Part shown: in pieces, positions 1-12,934 of the stretch | Layout: every line of letters starts with the position of its first letter | Numbering within the stretch: position 1 is the first letter of the stretch | Assembly (NCBI RefSeq): GCF_963576615.1 | Contig: NC_088712.1 | Coordinates: 28,549,870 to 28,613,869 of the forward strand | Reading direction: 5' to 3' | DNA from: Watersipora subatra | Lineage: Eukaryota; Bryozoa; Gymnolaemata; Cheilostomatida; Watersiporidae | DNA: 64,000 nucleotides | Notes under the pieces: generated by a model | Seen by the model: only the letters and a program-made list of their open reading frames with translations | Databases searched by the model: none | What the model was told of the DNA's origin: nothing | Program-made: the position numbers and the translations under genes

Positions 1-1776
1 CCATGTGTGCACAACTCCAGCTCTGTATAATCTGCGTCATGAAAACGTAGTGTAAGGAACTCTCTATCTGACTATTAGACCTACTTTCCCACCTTAAAAC
101 CTGACTTGATAAAAAATTGTTCAAGCTGAACTACGAAAATATTGTTTACAAATTTTAGTCACCAGTTTATTTGAAAGCATTTTTTATAAACGATATGCCA
201 TGTTCTAGTAAAGTTTAACTGCTTTTATCAAGTTATCGTAAAATCACAATGTAGTCAAATCTTCAGGGTTGGAACCATTACCAAAAAATCCTAACAATGC
301 ATTGATAAGCACTCACTGATGCCCAGATGTGAAATGCATTACAGTTCCAATAAAGGTTTACCTGGATATCTTTGTAGTAGCATTAGCGATGCAGTAACAG
401 TAGTAAGCGTGTCACACCAATGCAGTATGCAGTATAGTTGCATTACATACTTTTACTACTGCGCAGTACACAGTAGACATGCTGTAAAACTGTTTTCTAT
501 TGCGCAATAAGCAGTATTGATGCAGTGAGGGTATTACCTACTGCGCATGATGCAGTGCTAGACGCAGTGTGAATCATTGCATTACGTATACACTGTATAT
601 ACTACATAGGCAGAACATTTTTGGAAAACTCATCACAAAATCAAGTATTGAGTTGACTTTGACCACAGCACAATGGCAAGATATGCTGCTCAAACTTGAG
701 TATGAAGGGACAAACAAATTGACCACAATGAGCATGTTGTATGTGGTTAAAATGTGAATATATTATGGTTCTAATATATGTTGTTAATGAAAAAGCAATA
801 CAAGGAACCAAACTTCATCGGAATGGTGATAATGCCTGACACCCTATTCTGAAATGATATGGAAGTTAGAGCACCAGCTTATGAGCTTGCTAAACATAGC
901 ATCTGATAGTTTTGTTCAGCAGCGTCAGTTGATCCACAGTATCAACTTCATACTAATATGCAGTTGCAATACACATGAAATTCTGGGTTTCAGGTAATGC
1001 GTTATAGAAGTAAATGCACATTAGATTGCCGAAGCAATTTGTAGTTGGAGTGTAGCTGCAGTACTTAGCAGTAAAATGTTACTGCGCATTAGAGCATTGT
1101 AATGCATTGCAAAATTAATGCATACTGCAATGATGCAGTAGTTTTAATGCATTACAAGCCTGCATCCATCTATTCAAAATTGCCTCAACATAAATGTTTT
1201 CCATTTGATGTAAAATTTGAGCAAAGACTTGGCCTCAAATTTGAAGTAATTACCAAAGGATATTCAAAATTTCTTAAAACACATCAGTGCAAGCAAAGAG
1301 GCTGTGGAAAAACCATTAGCCAGGGAGCTCTTACATATAGAGTTGGGGCAGGTGCAGCTACCCTTCACACATTGCAGATGTATCATAGCCCTTATTTTCG
1401 CTGTAATCTATATGAATCTCAAAGTTTATTGTCTGTGCAGTTTGGCGATTAAAATTTCAGAATGAAAAATCCACATCGCAGATGATTTGATCGCGGAACT
1501 TCCTGGTCGGCAGACTAGCGATCTAATCCACTACACTCCAAATAGCCAAGCTGTTGGCAAACTCATTACATCGGTTAAAATAATCATGCTTGCAACCCTT
1601 CGGGTCATTAACTAGTAGGTTGACAATTACACGTAACGATTATTAAGCCATCTGCAAGCATGTAATTGTTTTAGTAACGCTTACCTTTACTGGCTTACCA
1701 GGTAACTTACTCAAATTCATTGGGTAATTAATTATTCTATTAACCATGCACAGCCAGGCATTTAGCTAACGTTTAT
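1..1776. other. no gene recognised; gcagt/gcatt-rich low complexity
   Basis: No coding or RNA gene seen. Between about 300 and 1160 the words gcagt, gcatt and their complements recur irregularly (for example around 331, 431, 511-580 and 1085-1160), like a decayed short tandem or foldback repeat. An open frame at 1102-1452 shows no recognisable domain. Confidence 0.4.
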
Positions 1777-1915
1777 AATAATAAGACTCTTGTCCATCCA
1801 GCTGAAGCTGCGTTCAGAAGTTTAGAAAAAGATTGCTTTCAATAGGATTTGAACTTGCGACTTTTGGATAGTTGATCAACACTCTAATATTTTGTCAATC
1901 AATCACTTTCTGAGA
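1777..1915 (-). repeat. tRNA-derived SINE copy
   Basis: On the minus strand, a tRNA-like head with a B-box-type sequence (gttcaaatcc, about 1846-1855) is followed by the linker aaagcaatctttt and a tail containing cttattatta. The same head-linker-tail order recurs at several places in the window, defining one SINE family. Confidence 0.55.
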
Positions 1916-1994
1916 TTGTGGAATAGTTATGTACATACTTATTTGCTGTGCTTTATCGGTACATTTGACTATTTCTCACCGCACACTGGACTAC

Positions 1995-2200
1995 CAGGGT
2001 ATCTGTTCTTACTTCTTTGCTATAATAAGAGCCATGTTTGCCTGAAGTCAGGGTTAGATGTTGGGATAAAAGATTGCTTTTGACGAGACTCGCACTCATG
2101 ACATTCCGGTCTTTGACTGGCGCTGTAACGCCTGTACCGATAAACCCTTTCGCAGTGTTTTAGAATAACTGTGCAAATGGTTATTTCTGTGCCATCTTCA
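1995..2200 (-). repeat. tRNA-derived SINE copy with conserved tail
   Basis: Minus-strand copy of the same family: a degenerate tRNA-like head (about 2085-2200), the linker aaaagcaatcttttatccc, then the tail ending ggctcttattatagc at about 2020-2036. The plus-strand ORF at 1892-2083 is a shadow of it. Confidence 0.6.
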
Positions 2201-3519
2201 GCACACCTGACGGTACACTCCTCATAGCACATTAGACTGCCAGTGTAAGATGCTAGGATGAAACAGTAAATATAAAATATATTAGTAATTCAATTAGAAG
2301 GTTGAATTGGTGATTAAAAGAATGCATTTTTTTAAAAAGATATTTTATTCACTTACCATAAGTCAGATAGGTATAAATTCTTCCCTTATTACATTCACAG
2401 GTAGTGGTTATAATAACAAGACTTTATGTTTACCCTTGACCCTGCTGCTCATATGCAAATTTGCCAAACGATTATAAATAGCTTCAGGAGAAAATTACTC
2501 TTGATCGGAGTGAAATTATCTGCCCATGCAACCATTGTCCCAAAATGCCTAAACAATTTAGCTGTCACTCCCCATTCAATGTTCTCCTATTTGACTGGCA
2601 CAGCATATTGACAACTAGTGCAGGTCTTGTACAGGATTCTTGGAGTCTAGTTAAGTTTACCCACTTGTAGAGGCTTTCCTAGTCAGTTCTGTTTATAGCT
2701 GAATTTTCCTTTGAGAGCCACCCGTGCAGGCACTGTGAGACAAGCCTCTATAATCGCTCTATGAAGTCAAAACAAACGTTATTCTATTAAACTTCCTCTA
2801 CACAGTTGGAGGATATAAAACCATAAGTGCTAGACGACTCCTTTGAGAGATGCTTGCAGATCTCTGCACTCAGACAATATGTTCATCCGCAGTTGCTTGA
2901 AGGCTACTCATTGATCAGTGAAAGTCTGTCAGTGCACTGGTTGTTCTAGTGACCATTCTGACATGCTAAATTATTGTGTAATTCGGTATTATTTGGTTAT
3001 GCAAATAATGATAATCTCAAATAATGATTAACTTGAAACATGAATCAATCAATTGATTAAAACCTTCTCAAAGTCTTTTTAAGAAGTTGTAAGTTTAAAG
3101 GTTGACTTGCAACAAAATTCACATTACAGTTATTTGGTATCAAAAGATTCACCATGTCTTACTCTGTTGTGTTGTAGGTGCAAAATATGTGGAAATGTGA
3201 TTAAAAGCTCTTGAAAGCTCAAAAACGAAAAACCGCCGTACATTGGAATCAGTTTATTTCTCTGACGTTGTCATTACATTTGGTTATTGTTTTATCACGT
3301 GATGTTCTCACGTGAATTGAAAGGCCAATAAAAAACTTCTCGTAGCACTAGTTTATGACAAACACTTCGGGTTTTACCGAAGACCCCGTATTAAATATAG
3401 AACAAATTAAACAAATTTTTACTTTATGTTATTATTTGGTATGCAACAAAAACTGTTTATAAATAGTACACTGATTAAAAGATGTGAAAATGTTTGTTTT
3501 GTGATCAACTATTAACTAA
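2201..3519. other. no gene recognised
   Basis: AT-rich sequence with no exon-like frame, RNA gene or clear repeat that I can support. Confidence 0.4.
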
Positions 3520-3830
3520 TATTAACTATTACTATTAGGTAACTATTAACCGCCATTAACTATTACTGTTAACTATTAACTAATATTATATATATTACTG
3601 TTAGCTATTCAGTATTACTTATGATTGTTAACTATGAACTTCTATCAACTATTACTGTTAACTATTCACTATTAATTACTAAATTTATTACTATTAACTA
3701 CTGTTAACTATTGCTGCTAGCTATTAACTACTATAAACTATTACTGTTAGCCATTAACTACTATTACTGGTAACTATTGCTGTTAACTACCGTTAACGGC
3801 TATTAACTATTATTACCAACTATTAACTGT
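3520..3830. repeat. irregular ctattaactatta low-complexity array
   Basis: About 310 bp composed largely of ctattaactatta, actgtta and ttaactat words with irregular spacing, an old diverged simple repeat. Confidence 0.75.
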
Positions 3831-4904
3831 ACCAGTCCATCTGACAATGCTATTTCCTCTACATTTTTGTTATTTGTTTTTATGTTTATTATTTACATGT
3901 AAACAAATCTAAATAATTCAAACAAATACATGTATATTTTATTGTTCTTTTTGTATTTGTTTCATTTTTTAAGCATATATCCTTAAAAAAATTCCCATCG
4001 ACTGAGGTTTATCCAACATAAAAACTATTTAATTCATGATTTCGATAGTCAGAAATTTTTATCATAGATCTCCATGACTCCTTTATATCATAGATCTCCA
4101 TGACTCCTTTATATCATAGGCTAAATGTGATTACTACATAGTATGATTAACTTGTCTATAACTGTTTTCTAATGTTTGTCAGAATCAGCTGAATAAACAC
4201 TAAATGTTAGGAAGAAGTAAAAATCTAGCTGGTTTAAACAGTCTTTGTTACATTTTCACCTTTTTCTTTTTGCATCTTTTGTTTTATTTTTTCTTTTGTC
4301 TCCGCTTGTAGCTGTCTTTGCCTTCTTCAAAATTTAGGCTCGCATCTTTTTCGCCATCATTGTTTGTATAAACAAAGACTTTCAGATATGCGCTGCGATA
4401 CGTTTCTGACTCTTAACGTGATCATCGTGGGAAGATATACAAACCTTTTCATGTAAACCTTTTCCTTTAAGTCTTTTGAAGCTATAAAAATATTGGCTTT
4501 TTATGCTGGGAGTTCACAAAGAACAGTGAAGCCTTAAAGTTAAGCGTTGTATTCAGAGATATGTTTATGTAAGGCTGATGACTGCTTATCTTCCTGATCA
4601 ATCACGCCTTCGCTCTTCTAACTCTATTATTTTAGCAGTTAATATGTGTTATTTTAAGCTGGTATATTAATTACATGAATAATCGCAGATGGTCATTGTT
4701 AAAAAGATATATTGATCCAATATGGCCGCTCATCCCCTGTCAGTAATTACGCTAGTGGAATAGATCTGTTTACTGCGCTGCTGATTGTTCATTCGTTCAC
4801 ATTTAACATCGTATCTAATTCATTAATATCCCTTTGAGGGGATTGCCTTACAATCTCGTTATCAAATCAATAGCTTTGTTAGGCATACAGTTCTCTCTTT
4901 TTCA

Positions 4905-5098
4905 ATGGTTGGTTAGCAGGTCTGCTGGTATAGGGGTGGTTAGCACATCTGCTGGTACAGGGGTGGTTAGCAGGTCTGCTGGTACAGGGGTGGTTAGCAG
5001 GTTGGCTGGTACAGGGGTGGTTAGCAGGTTTTCTGGTATAGGGTGGTTAGCAGGTCTGCTGGTACAGGGGTGCTTGGCAGGTCTGCTGGTATGGGTAA
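4905..5098. repeat. 27-bp minisatellite, about 7 copies
   Basis: Tandem copies of ggttagcaggtctgctggta plus caggggt (27 bp). A multiple of three, so it creates peptide-repeat ORFs on both strands (4834-5181 plus, 4902-5105 minus) that are not genes. Confidence 0.9.
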
Positions 5099-5109
5099 AC
5101 CTCAAAGAA

Positions 5110-6973
5110 TATGCAAATCTTTCAGTCTGTAGGAAGGCTCAACAAAGCAATATATATGATGCAATACTTGAAAATAAATGAACAAAAAAAATATATCATT
5201 GCAATTTATTCATCAGTTTGTCTGGCAAAAACTTTTCAAAATTTTTTTGTATTAGTAAATCAGTGTTTGTTATTAGTTTAATACATTTAGTATTTGTAAA
5301 ACACAGTAAATATGCTTCATTATATTGATTCACTATTTAAAAATATTTTATGAAGTGTTCATATTTGGGATGCCATCAAAGCATCTCTTACTTACTCATG
5401 CTACTCCTTGTGTTTTTCATTGTACTAAAGTTGACAAAACGATACATGTATTTATTTTTATTTACACTCATGAATTTTTACTAACTACACATAGTCCATG
5501 ACCTTACATCATCAAGTTTTGTCTCCTTTCTCAAATATGGCTGGAATACCTCATACTAAATCTATACTTAGTAACGTTATTCTCTGATAATAACTCTCTG
5601 ATTCATAGGTCTGTGATAGCTATTTAACAGTAACTAATACACTAGTTATATAAACAGCAACCTCTCTTTAGGTTTTAGAGATTCTTTCACTCAACTACAA
5701 GTATTTGTACATCTGCATAATTCTAAATACATTCATATAACAATCTTAGAGAGAGGATAACTCTAAAGAAACATTTTCACGACTTTGTATTAAAGCCTAG
5801 TCCTTACACATTTTACAATATAACAAGGGGGTCAGCCTTCTTGTAGCCTAAAAAATTACAGCCGTGCAGCAAAAACCTTTTGTGTGATTATTGACATCAC
5901 TTTTGAGGAAGTTTGGGATCATTTACTCCTGACTGCTTTAACTCCGATCAAGTTTGGTTAATTTTAATCTTGAAACATTCTGGCAGTCGGTTCACCTAAA
6001 GCATAACAGGTTTTAACTGATAGAAAAAAATACATACTTTCTGTTCAAATAAAATCTAGTAGAATTTGATATGGTCCTTTTAATGAGCTTCACACGAAGA
6101 AAAGGAGTTGTAATCAACTGTAATAGTAGACAACTAATAAAATTTCATAGCAGCAAAATCATAAAAAATACAAGCCAAACACAGAAAAAACTTTTTAGGT
6201 ATTGCGTACATTCGGTAAAAATAAATTATTGCACACTAACTTTCATTTTTATAAAAACTATTAAAGCTATGAGTATACCAATAGCATAAGTAAAATGGTT
6301 GTAATATTGTAATTGTTTGGTTTGGTTGTATTGTCATAATATAAAGAATCTTAATATTTTGTTAAAAGCAGTAAAACTGACAAATACATCAATAGAAACA
6401 ATTAGGCTGATAGATTCACACTTGAGTTTCTTTTAAAACTAATTAGAGCCTCTAAATTGCAAAATTTGTCATTTAAATCTGTTCAACTGCATTTATGTAA
6501 GAATTCAAGATGGCCATCAACCAAGATTATTCTCTATGATAATGTAATGATAAAGTTTCAGAACGATGTATAATTTTTTGGAAAATTCAATCTTAATTAA
6601 ATAAAAACATATAACATAGTAAAAAATATTTTAGATAACTTTTGAATTTTAGGAAACAATCTTTTTTTTAGAATCTTTATCTGTAGGTCAGTAGTCTCTA
6701 CCACAATTTTTAAGCAATTTTGTGCAGACGTTTGGAAGTCCTTCTGACATGAAGGTTCTCCAGACCTACCCATACGCAGATGCAAGAAATTAACCTTTTA
6801 TATATATTCTATATCCATGAAGCCAGCTGTTTAGAGACTTGAAGTGTAAAATAGAAAATAAATATAAATGGCTACAATGGAATCGACCTAAATAGTCGCA
6901 AATAGTAAAAATTGGTAATTAGAAGTGCAACAAGCTCGTTATGAGACGGTCTCTGAACAATAGATATGCATAC
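5110..6973. other. no gene recognised
   Basis: AT-rich flank or intron. Short open frames at 6071 and 6597 show no domain or signal. Only a short 28-bp direct duplication upstream (catagatctccatgactcc, at about 4065 and 4089) was noticed nearby. Confidence 0.4.
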
Positions 6974-7634
6974 CGTAAGTCCTCATGCTCAAGCCGCGCA
7001 ACTCGTGCTCGAAAACAGATGTCTCACGAAAGAAAAAATAATCCTACAACAAGCCGCATATGCCCACAGACCGCGGCTAATGACTGAGGTTTTGTCATCC
7101 TTGACCCCCGTCGGGAGCGAGAGTGTTAAGACGGGTTTCGCTATACCCCCGTCCTCTTGAATAAGAAGCCAGGCTACATCAGTACATGAAAATAATTTTC
7201 TTTTACTTCCAAGTTCGAGTTAAAATTCCTAAACCCTTGCATCAATAACTTATTTGCCATGTCTCAGCTAGATTTTTATTGCACTGTTAGAGGGCTTTAC
7301 GTTTATGGAAAGATGCCGGTCAAGAATGAAAAGGTGTTAATTACCTAAAGTATGACTGTGGTGAGTTAAACATGAGCGATAAATTCTTCTTTCAGTATTC
7401 CATAAACATGACCTTGAAAATAAACGAGTAGGTCGCCAAAACCCCATACATAAAAGTGTATCATGACCGCAATTCTATGGTCATAGCGCGGAACTGAGCA
7501 GAGACAGCATTTATCGAGAAGCCGCCCTGAGCCCCACATAAGTTTTAAAAACTTGGCTTTAGCCACGGCTTATGACCTTGAACCAGAAGCCGCGCCCAAC
7601 GACAGGCCGTGCGGCTTGAGCATAAGGACTTACG
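6974..7634. mobile_element. inverted-repeat element, about 660 bp
   Basis: Termini are 26-bp imperfect inverted repeats: cgtaagtcctcatgctcaag at 6974-6993 continuing to 6999, against its complement at 7609-7634. CATA lies just outside each end and may be a 4-bp target duplication offset by one base. The interior is more GC-rich than its surroundings. No transposase ORF, so non-autonomous. Confidence 0.6.
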
Positions 7635-7760
7635 TCATAGGTCTGTTATTTCTATCAAGTACTTCATTTGTTTTAGAATCAATAGTGGCCTGTTCATCTC
7701 ACTCTTTTACCACTAATCGTACTGTTGTATCTGTATTGTATATTGGTGTATTGTAGCTTA

Positions 7761-8330
7761 TGGGCTGGTTCACACTAGTGATTGTGTGTGATAATACACA
7801 TTTGGTAACGCAAACTCAAGTTGTTGATGGGTTTGTTCACACTATCACAAACCCATCTGTTCTGGAGGAGTTATGTTCTCTTGACAACATCAAAGGCTGG
7901 TTCACACTAAATGCAGTATGTCATCGTCAATCACACAATACGTCAGTGATCGTCATGTAATAACAATGTTTACATTGTCACAAACCCATCGGTTTACATC
8001 GGCAACTAGTCCGCGACAGAGTGTTCTCACTACGCAATGTGTTTTACTGTGTTTTCTTACACAACACAGTGCTGAAGCGATGAAATACTAGCCTCGCAGT
8101 AAATATCATAAAGGAAAATATAGCTTAAGCAATTCGCAAAAGTCAATCACCATTGCTAATGTGGTGCATTTTGCACAGACTATCGTGGATGCTTGGGGAA
8201 CTGTCAGGAAAGTTTGACAGCTGCAATGTTTCCTGATACATCCGCGGTTGCCTCGATGATGTCTTCGGTGCACATAATCGATGAGAGGACAACCCTGACA
8301 TACGACAATGTTACAGTGTGAAACTGGCCT
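7761..8330. mobile_element. PIF/Harbinger-like MITE
   Basis: Left end tgggctggttcacact and right end agtgtgaaactggcct form imperfect terminal inverted repeats, flanked on both sides by TTA (7758-7760 and 8331-8333), the usual PIF/Harbinger target duplication. Another ggctggttcacact sits internally at about 7892, suggesting nesting or tandem duplication. 570 bp, no transposase ORF. Confidence 0.65.
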
Positions 8331-8654
8331 TTAGAAAACTGGCAACTTCTTTAGTCAGAGGCTAGTTAATAACACCCAACTGAAAACATTTGTAGGTTAG
8401 AGACCAACAATGCATTCACATGTCTGTGTTTGCGTGCGTGAAATAATTAGGTATTGCCAAAATCATTATAGTAGTCAGGATACAGGTTCTTTTTCGGTCT
8501 CGTGGGACTTCAGTGTTCATAACTTGATTTGTATTAATAGCATGCATGTGAATGCAGTTATGAATCAATCAAAACAGACACAGCGTTATTGAGTTCTGTT
8601 ACATACTTAGTTTAATAACCAACCATGGAATTGAAGATTACAGCACGTTGTAGA

Positions 8655-8915
8655 TTTGTGTATGTACAATAGACGCTCCTATAATGTAACCTTTCATGTA
8701 AATTCCACTTAGCGTAAAGAATTTATGTGAAGTTTTTGCTTCGTATTACATAAAAAATTTTGCATAACGTAAAGCGTCAAGTCGGTGCAAATTCACAAAT
8801 TCGATTTGAATAACAAAAGTTCCATAGCTAGTTTTGAAAATATCATTTTCTCTCGCCACCATTGGAAGAGAAACCAACATACAGCGGTATCTCTAATATG
8901 TATACTAGCACCCTC
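8655..8915 (+). repeat. dispersed repeat, related to 33815-34470
   Basis: Blocks such as catgtaaattccac, gtaaagaatttatgt, agcgtcaagtc and agcggtatctctaat recur in the opposite orientation at 33815-34470. Probably a non-autonomous transposon family; ends not defined. Confidence 0.5.
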
Positions 8916-9000
8916 ACAGTTTAGTGTGCCCTGGAGAGATTATTAAATGTCACGACTATTTAGAAATACCTAAGGGGGTCATTTGGTGTCAATCTATCAA

Positions 9001-9106
9001 TCTGAATGTCACGAGTTGGAGTCTCGTTGAAAGCAATCTTTTATTTTAACCTCTAGCCCTGGTTTCGGACGGACAGACAGACACTACTTTTATTATAGTA
9101 AAGATG
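9001..9106 (+). repeat. tRNA-derived SINE copy, 3' part
   Basis: Plus-strand copy with B-box-like cgagttggagtctcg, the linker gaaagcaatctttta, acctctagccct, and the family tail gacagacagacactac...ttattatagta. Confidence 0.65.
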
Positions 9107-9289
9107 TATATTTTTGTTTTATTTTATTCTAGACGCAGGAAATATTTTTTCTTTCATTTTCTTTACAACATAAACTTTGATGTTTAGAGAATAGGTAAAT
9201 AAAATCGATTTAAATTGAATTAAAGGTCTGTGCCCTTCAATTTAAATAAAATTACTGTAATCACAAACCCTAAACCAAGTGAAATTGGC

Positions 9290-9540
9290 AAAAAAAAGAG
9301 AAAACTTGTCGATACTGTAAGTCATTAAATTACATAACTGAAGTTTAGTTTTTTTCTATTTGAAGGGCCGAAGGGATGAGTTTGAGACGATCTTAGAATG
9401 AATTAGACAATTTAAATGTATATCACTGTTTGTATAACATAAAATCCTTACAATGTAAGCGTTCGCAGAACGAATTATTTACATTTTAGGCCATCTAGAG
9501 CATCAACTGTATTTCAATTATAGGTTGTTTTGAGTACCGG
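9290..9540. repeat. copy of the foldback family at 32608-32982
   Basis: Shares tatttgaagggccgaagggatgagtttgagacgatcttagaatg-type sequence (in pieces) with the centre of the inverted-repeat element at 32608-32982. Ends are not preserved clearly here. Confidence 0.45.
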
Positions 9541-9764
9541 ATCTCTGGTGTAGAACCGATCAGTGTTTTTGTATTTTTGAGTTATCTTCTCATGGTGACA
9601 GCTCTATCTCAAATCGATGTATTCTAAATAAGCAAATTAAATAACTTGAAAATATAGAAAATACTGCATCCTTAAAATTTAAATAATTATATAGCAGCAG
9701 AATGAATGAATATGAATAGTTAACCGACAGGCACTCTATGACTAAGCATATCTAGGATATAAAA

Positions 9765-10012
9765 TACACCAATGGCTAAGGTTAGGGAGCAGTACATCTA
9801 GGATAAGAGGTACATCTATGGCTAAGGGTGGGGAGCAGTACATCTAGGATAAGAGGTACATCTATGGCTAAGGGTGGGGAGCAGTACATCTAGGATAAGA
9901 GGTACATCTATGGCTAAGTGTGGGGAGAGCAGTATATCTAGGATAAGAAATACATCTATGGCCAAGGGTGGGAGAGCAGTATATTTAGGAGGAGAGATAC
10001 ATCTATGGCTAA
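9765..10012. repeat. about 46-bp minisatellite, 5 copies
   Basis: Tandem copies containing agcagtacatctaggataag and aggtacatctatggctaag. Copies toward the 3' end are more diverged. Confidence 0.85.
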
Positions 10013-10783
10013 GGTTTAGGGCATCCCTAAAGTATTGTAAAGTAACAATAAAATATTTTTGATAGTTATTATTTTATGAATTTAGTTTTTATATATAATT
10101 TAGCTTTTTCATTTAATTTGTCACATAGATTTATATATTGTATTTGTTTAAATGAAATAAATATGTAATTGATATGTTTGTATTGTTGTACATTGGGCTC
10201 TAGAGCATAGTTGTTTTTATAAGACCTGTTAGTTCCAATAAACAACCATTTTGATATACAAATCAATAGACCAAACTTGGACAAAGTTGGTCTATGGTTG
10301 GTAATACATGCCGTAAGTTTTGACATACAAAGCAAATGTCAAAATAGACTAACTATCAAACCGAATACTTGATATGAGAAGGTTAGACTAACTCCCTGAG
10401 ACAATTAAAAAGGAAGCCCCCATTCTTGCAGTTGAAAAGCTATAACTGTGCTCTCTAGAACAAAAGGAAATAAAGTGAAATGTCAGTAGACATAGTTACC
10501 GGTATATAGTTTATACAGACCTGTGTAGTTCCATTGCTGTTGTTGTTATAAACATAATAAGTTATTTGCTGTAGCTTATTATGTTAGCTTATTATGGCAT
10601 GAAGATGTTATTGTTATATGGTTATTGTTGTCATAGTAACGGTGTATGGTCATGATAATACCTTAAACAACTACTCTATATAGATCAGATTCATGCATTC
10701 AAGATATCAGAATCACTAAAATGCAATAATATGCTTTTACTATATGTGTGGTCTAATGGCTGCATATAATTATTGTATTCCAG
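10013..10783. other. intron or flank upstream of first visible exon
   Basis: No exon or signal-peptide ORF found. The alpha-neurexin initiator exon must be further 5'. The acceptor for exon 1 ends this stretch. Confidence 0.5.
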
Positions 10784-11012
10784 GGGCAAACAACTCTTAC
10801 ATGACATTTGATCATTGGCAATTATGCACCACAACCAAGCTACAGTTTGACTTCCGAACCCACCTAGCAAACGGGCTATTGTTGTATCAAGATGATGGCA
10901 ATGGAGTGGCATTTCTGGAACTAAAGCTAGTCGCTGGGCAACTGGTTATGAGGCTAAAGGTTGCAGAAGATAAGGTGCTTGGTTTTAAAATCGGAGAAAA
11001 TCTAGATAATGG
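10784..11012 (+). CDS. NRXN: neurexin exon 1 of window: LNS1, N-terminal half
   Basis: First recognisable neurexin exon. It opens LNS1: SYMTFDHW (beta-strand entry), LQFDFRT, NGLLLYQDDG and FLELKLVAGQL are the standard laminin-G blocks. The acceptor is tattccag at 10776-10783, and the first two bases complete a codon begun in an upstream exon, so the initiator and signal peptide are not here. An in-frame ATG at 10744 exists, but its leader (MCGLMAAYNYC) lacks a hydrophobic core and the acceptor interrupts it. The donor is gg|gtgagt after GENLDNG; the split glycine codon is completed in exon 2. Confidence 0.92.
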
Positions 11013-11224
11013 GTGAGTAGGAACTATTATTGCTACAGGCATCTGTACATGTATATTTGTATAGATGTACACACATGTACAGATATGTGTTGTGTACATA
11101 TACTTACTGTTTGCACTGATTATCTAACATTGCTACTAGAAACTAGATAGTATTGCGTTTCAAATTCATTATATTCATTATATAATATATACATATATAA
11201 TATTAGATTCATTATATAATATTA

Positions 11225-11340
11225 CCAGAAAACCTCTATTTGAGCTCAATGGTGCTGTAATTTTCAACTCTTCCCATGTAATGGCGTTCTATTAGAGGTG
11301 ACGTTCAAATAAAGGTGGCGCTCAAATAGAAGTTTTATGG
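11225..11340. mobile_element. small mariner-like MITE (116 bp)
   Basis: Foldback in intron 1: left end ccagaaaacctctatttgagc and right end gctcaaatagaagttttatgg are imperfect inverted repeats, with TA on both sides (11223-11224 and 11341-11342), the Tc1/mariner target. No coding capacity. Confidence 0.6.
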
Positions 11341-11519
11341 TATATTTGGTAACAAATTTTAATTGCATAAAACCCTTAACAATGGAATATGATTCCAATG
11401 TGATATTTTCTGAGTTAGCTGAAGAACTTGGTGATGAAACTTGGCGAATGATGTCGATAATTGTGCTTTAAACCCAAGATTTAGTGGCAACCAGACACAA
11501 TTGATCTGACACCTCAGAA

Positions 11520-11640
11520 ACGGCCTCCTTGAATGCGTTGCAAAATAAAATAATGCGCTTTGCTCCTGAATGCATAGTATGCAGAGGCTGTGAGTTCAAC
11601 CCTTACTTCCAGAAAATCTTTTCAGTGTAAGTAGACAAAC
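11520..11640 (+). repeat. possible tRNA-like SINE fragment
   Basis: Contains aatgcgctttgctcctgaatgc followed by gagttcaaccc, resembling A- and B-box halves of a tRNA-derived SINE. Weak. Confidence 0.3.
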
Positions 11641-11867
11641 CTTTGCTTATTGAAAATAAGCAGTTTAAGGATATTATCGATCCAAACATTATGTGAAGGA
11701 AAATTAAAATTTAGTTTCAACCGGCTTCACGTAAAACGCTAAGATGTATCATAAAAAAAGACAGACGACTCCTAAATGAATTACACCCAGCACTCACAAG
11801 ATGTCTATCTTTGCTATCATCATCATCATTTCTAACAAAGATTCGGAACTGAACCTTTTTTATGTAG

Positions 11868-11996
11868 AGAGTGGCACATGGTGAGAATTGAAAGATTTGA
11901 AGATGACATTCTCCTTAAAATGAACTCTTCTTTGAGAAAAGTTGCCCTTGACCTTGATACGGAGGATAATGATTTACTTGGTGCGAGTCATCAGAG
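11868..11996 (+). CDS. NRXN: neurexin exon 2: LNS1 middle
   Basis: Continues LNS1 with the hallmark DNGEWHMVRIER block (the DGxWHxVxxxR motif), whose DNG comes from exon 1. The acceptor is ttttttatgtag and the donor ag|gtaggc; phase matches on both sides. This exon is short (129 nt) and its C-terminal half (MNSSLRKVALDLDTEDND) is poorly conserved. It has no useful standalone ORF and was found only by joining phases. Confidence 0.9.
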
Positions 11997-12317
11997 GTAG
12001 GCTGGCCATCAAATTATATAGAACACATGCTGTTGTAGCTAATCCAATTTTGTACATTAATGACAAGTCAGATTTATTGAAGCTAATTATGCCTAAACTA
12101 ATAAAGTTTGCAAGGTTGGTTATAGATATATATTTTTAGGCAGTCAATAGTAATTTTTATGAAATAAAATTGTTTTATATACGGTACCATAGAAAATAAA
12201 TAAAAAAGTTATTGCCATATGGTGTCATAAAGACAAAAACAACATTTTATACAAGAAGACTTAAAACTATTAAGTTGAGGTATACATATTACCTCTTATG
12301 ACAAAATATTCAAATGC

Positions 12318-12385
12318 TTAGCTATACATATATATAGCTAGCTATATAGCTAGCTATATAGCTAGCTATATAGCTAGCTATACAA
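12318..12385. repeat. 12-bp self-complementary repeat (tatatagctagc)
   Basis: About five tandem copies of a palindromic 12-mer, so the whole tract can fold on itself or extrude as a cruciform. Confidence 0.9.
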
Positions 12386-12934
12386 TTGTTGACTGTATCC
12401 TTTAGTAAGTACTAGCTACATTACCCGTGTTCGGGAACAGATATACGTAAAGCAAGTTTTATTGAGAGTTGTCTTTCATACTGTAAAACAACTCCAAATA
12501 TGCAATCTACTGAAATCTTTGTGCTGATCAGACTGCATACACATATGCAGTCGTACATGTCAATAATGTTGGAGAGACCAATGGAAATATGCAATGTGTT
12601 CTACAGCTAGTCTACAATGCATCAGTCTCGAACGACTCAAATCGGAATTGTCCTAATTTTGTACACAGAACTGATAATGAAATTGACATTGCTAGGCAAA
12701 CTGAAGTTCTTCAAACTGGCAGTATTGAAAAGTTTTACATATTTTAAGAAACTCTAGAAAATATTTTGCTTTTGCACTGCTAAGCTATCGCCAGCATTTA
12801 TTGAATTGAGACTTCTACATGCTTAAAACACTAATCATGACTCACCAGTTCTTCGTCTATAGCCTGTGTTTTGACATGGTATATACAAACTAAACTGTGC
12901 AGCAGTAATGTGGTTGTGTTGATAAAATTTATTA

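Noticed and set aside
1102..1452. 116-residue ORF
   Set aside because: No recognisable domain, no splice or promoter context, in a low-complexity region; could be chance.
10744..10783. ATG at 10744 as the neurexin start codon
   Set aside because: The leader MCGLMAAYNYC is not a convincing signal peptide and a clear acceptor (tattccag) lies between it and the LNS1 sequence.
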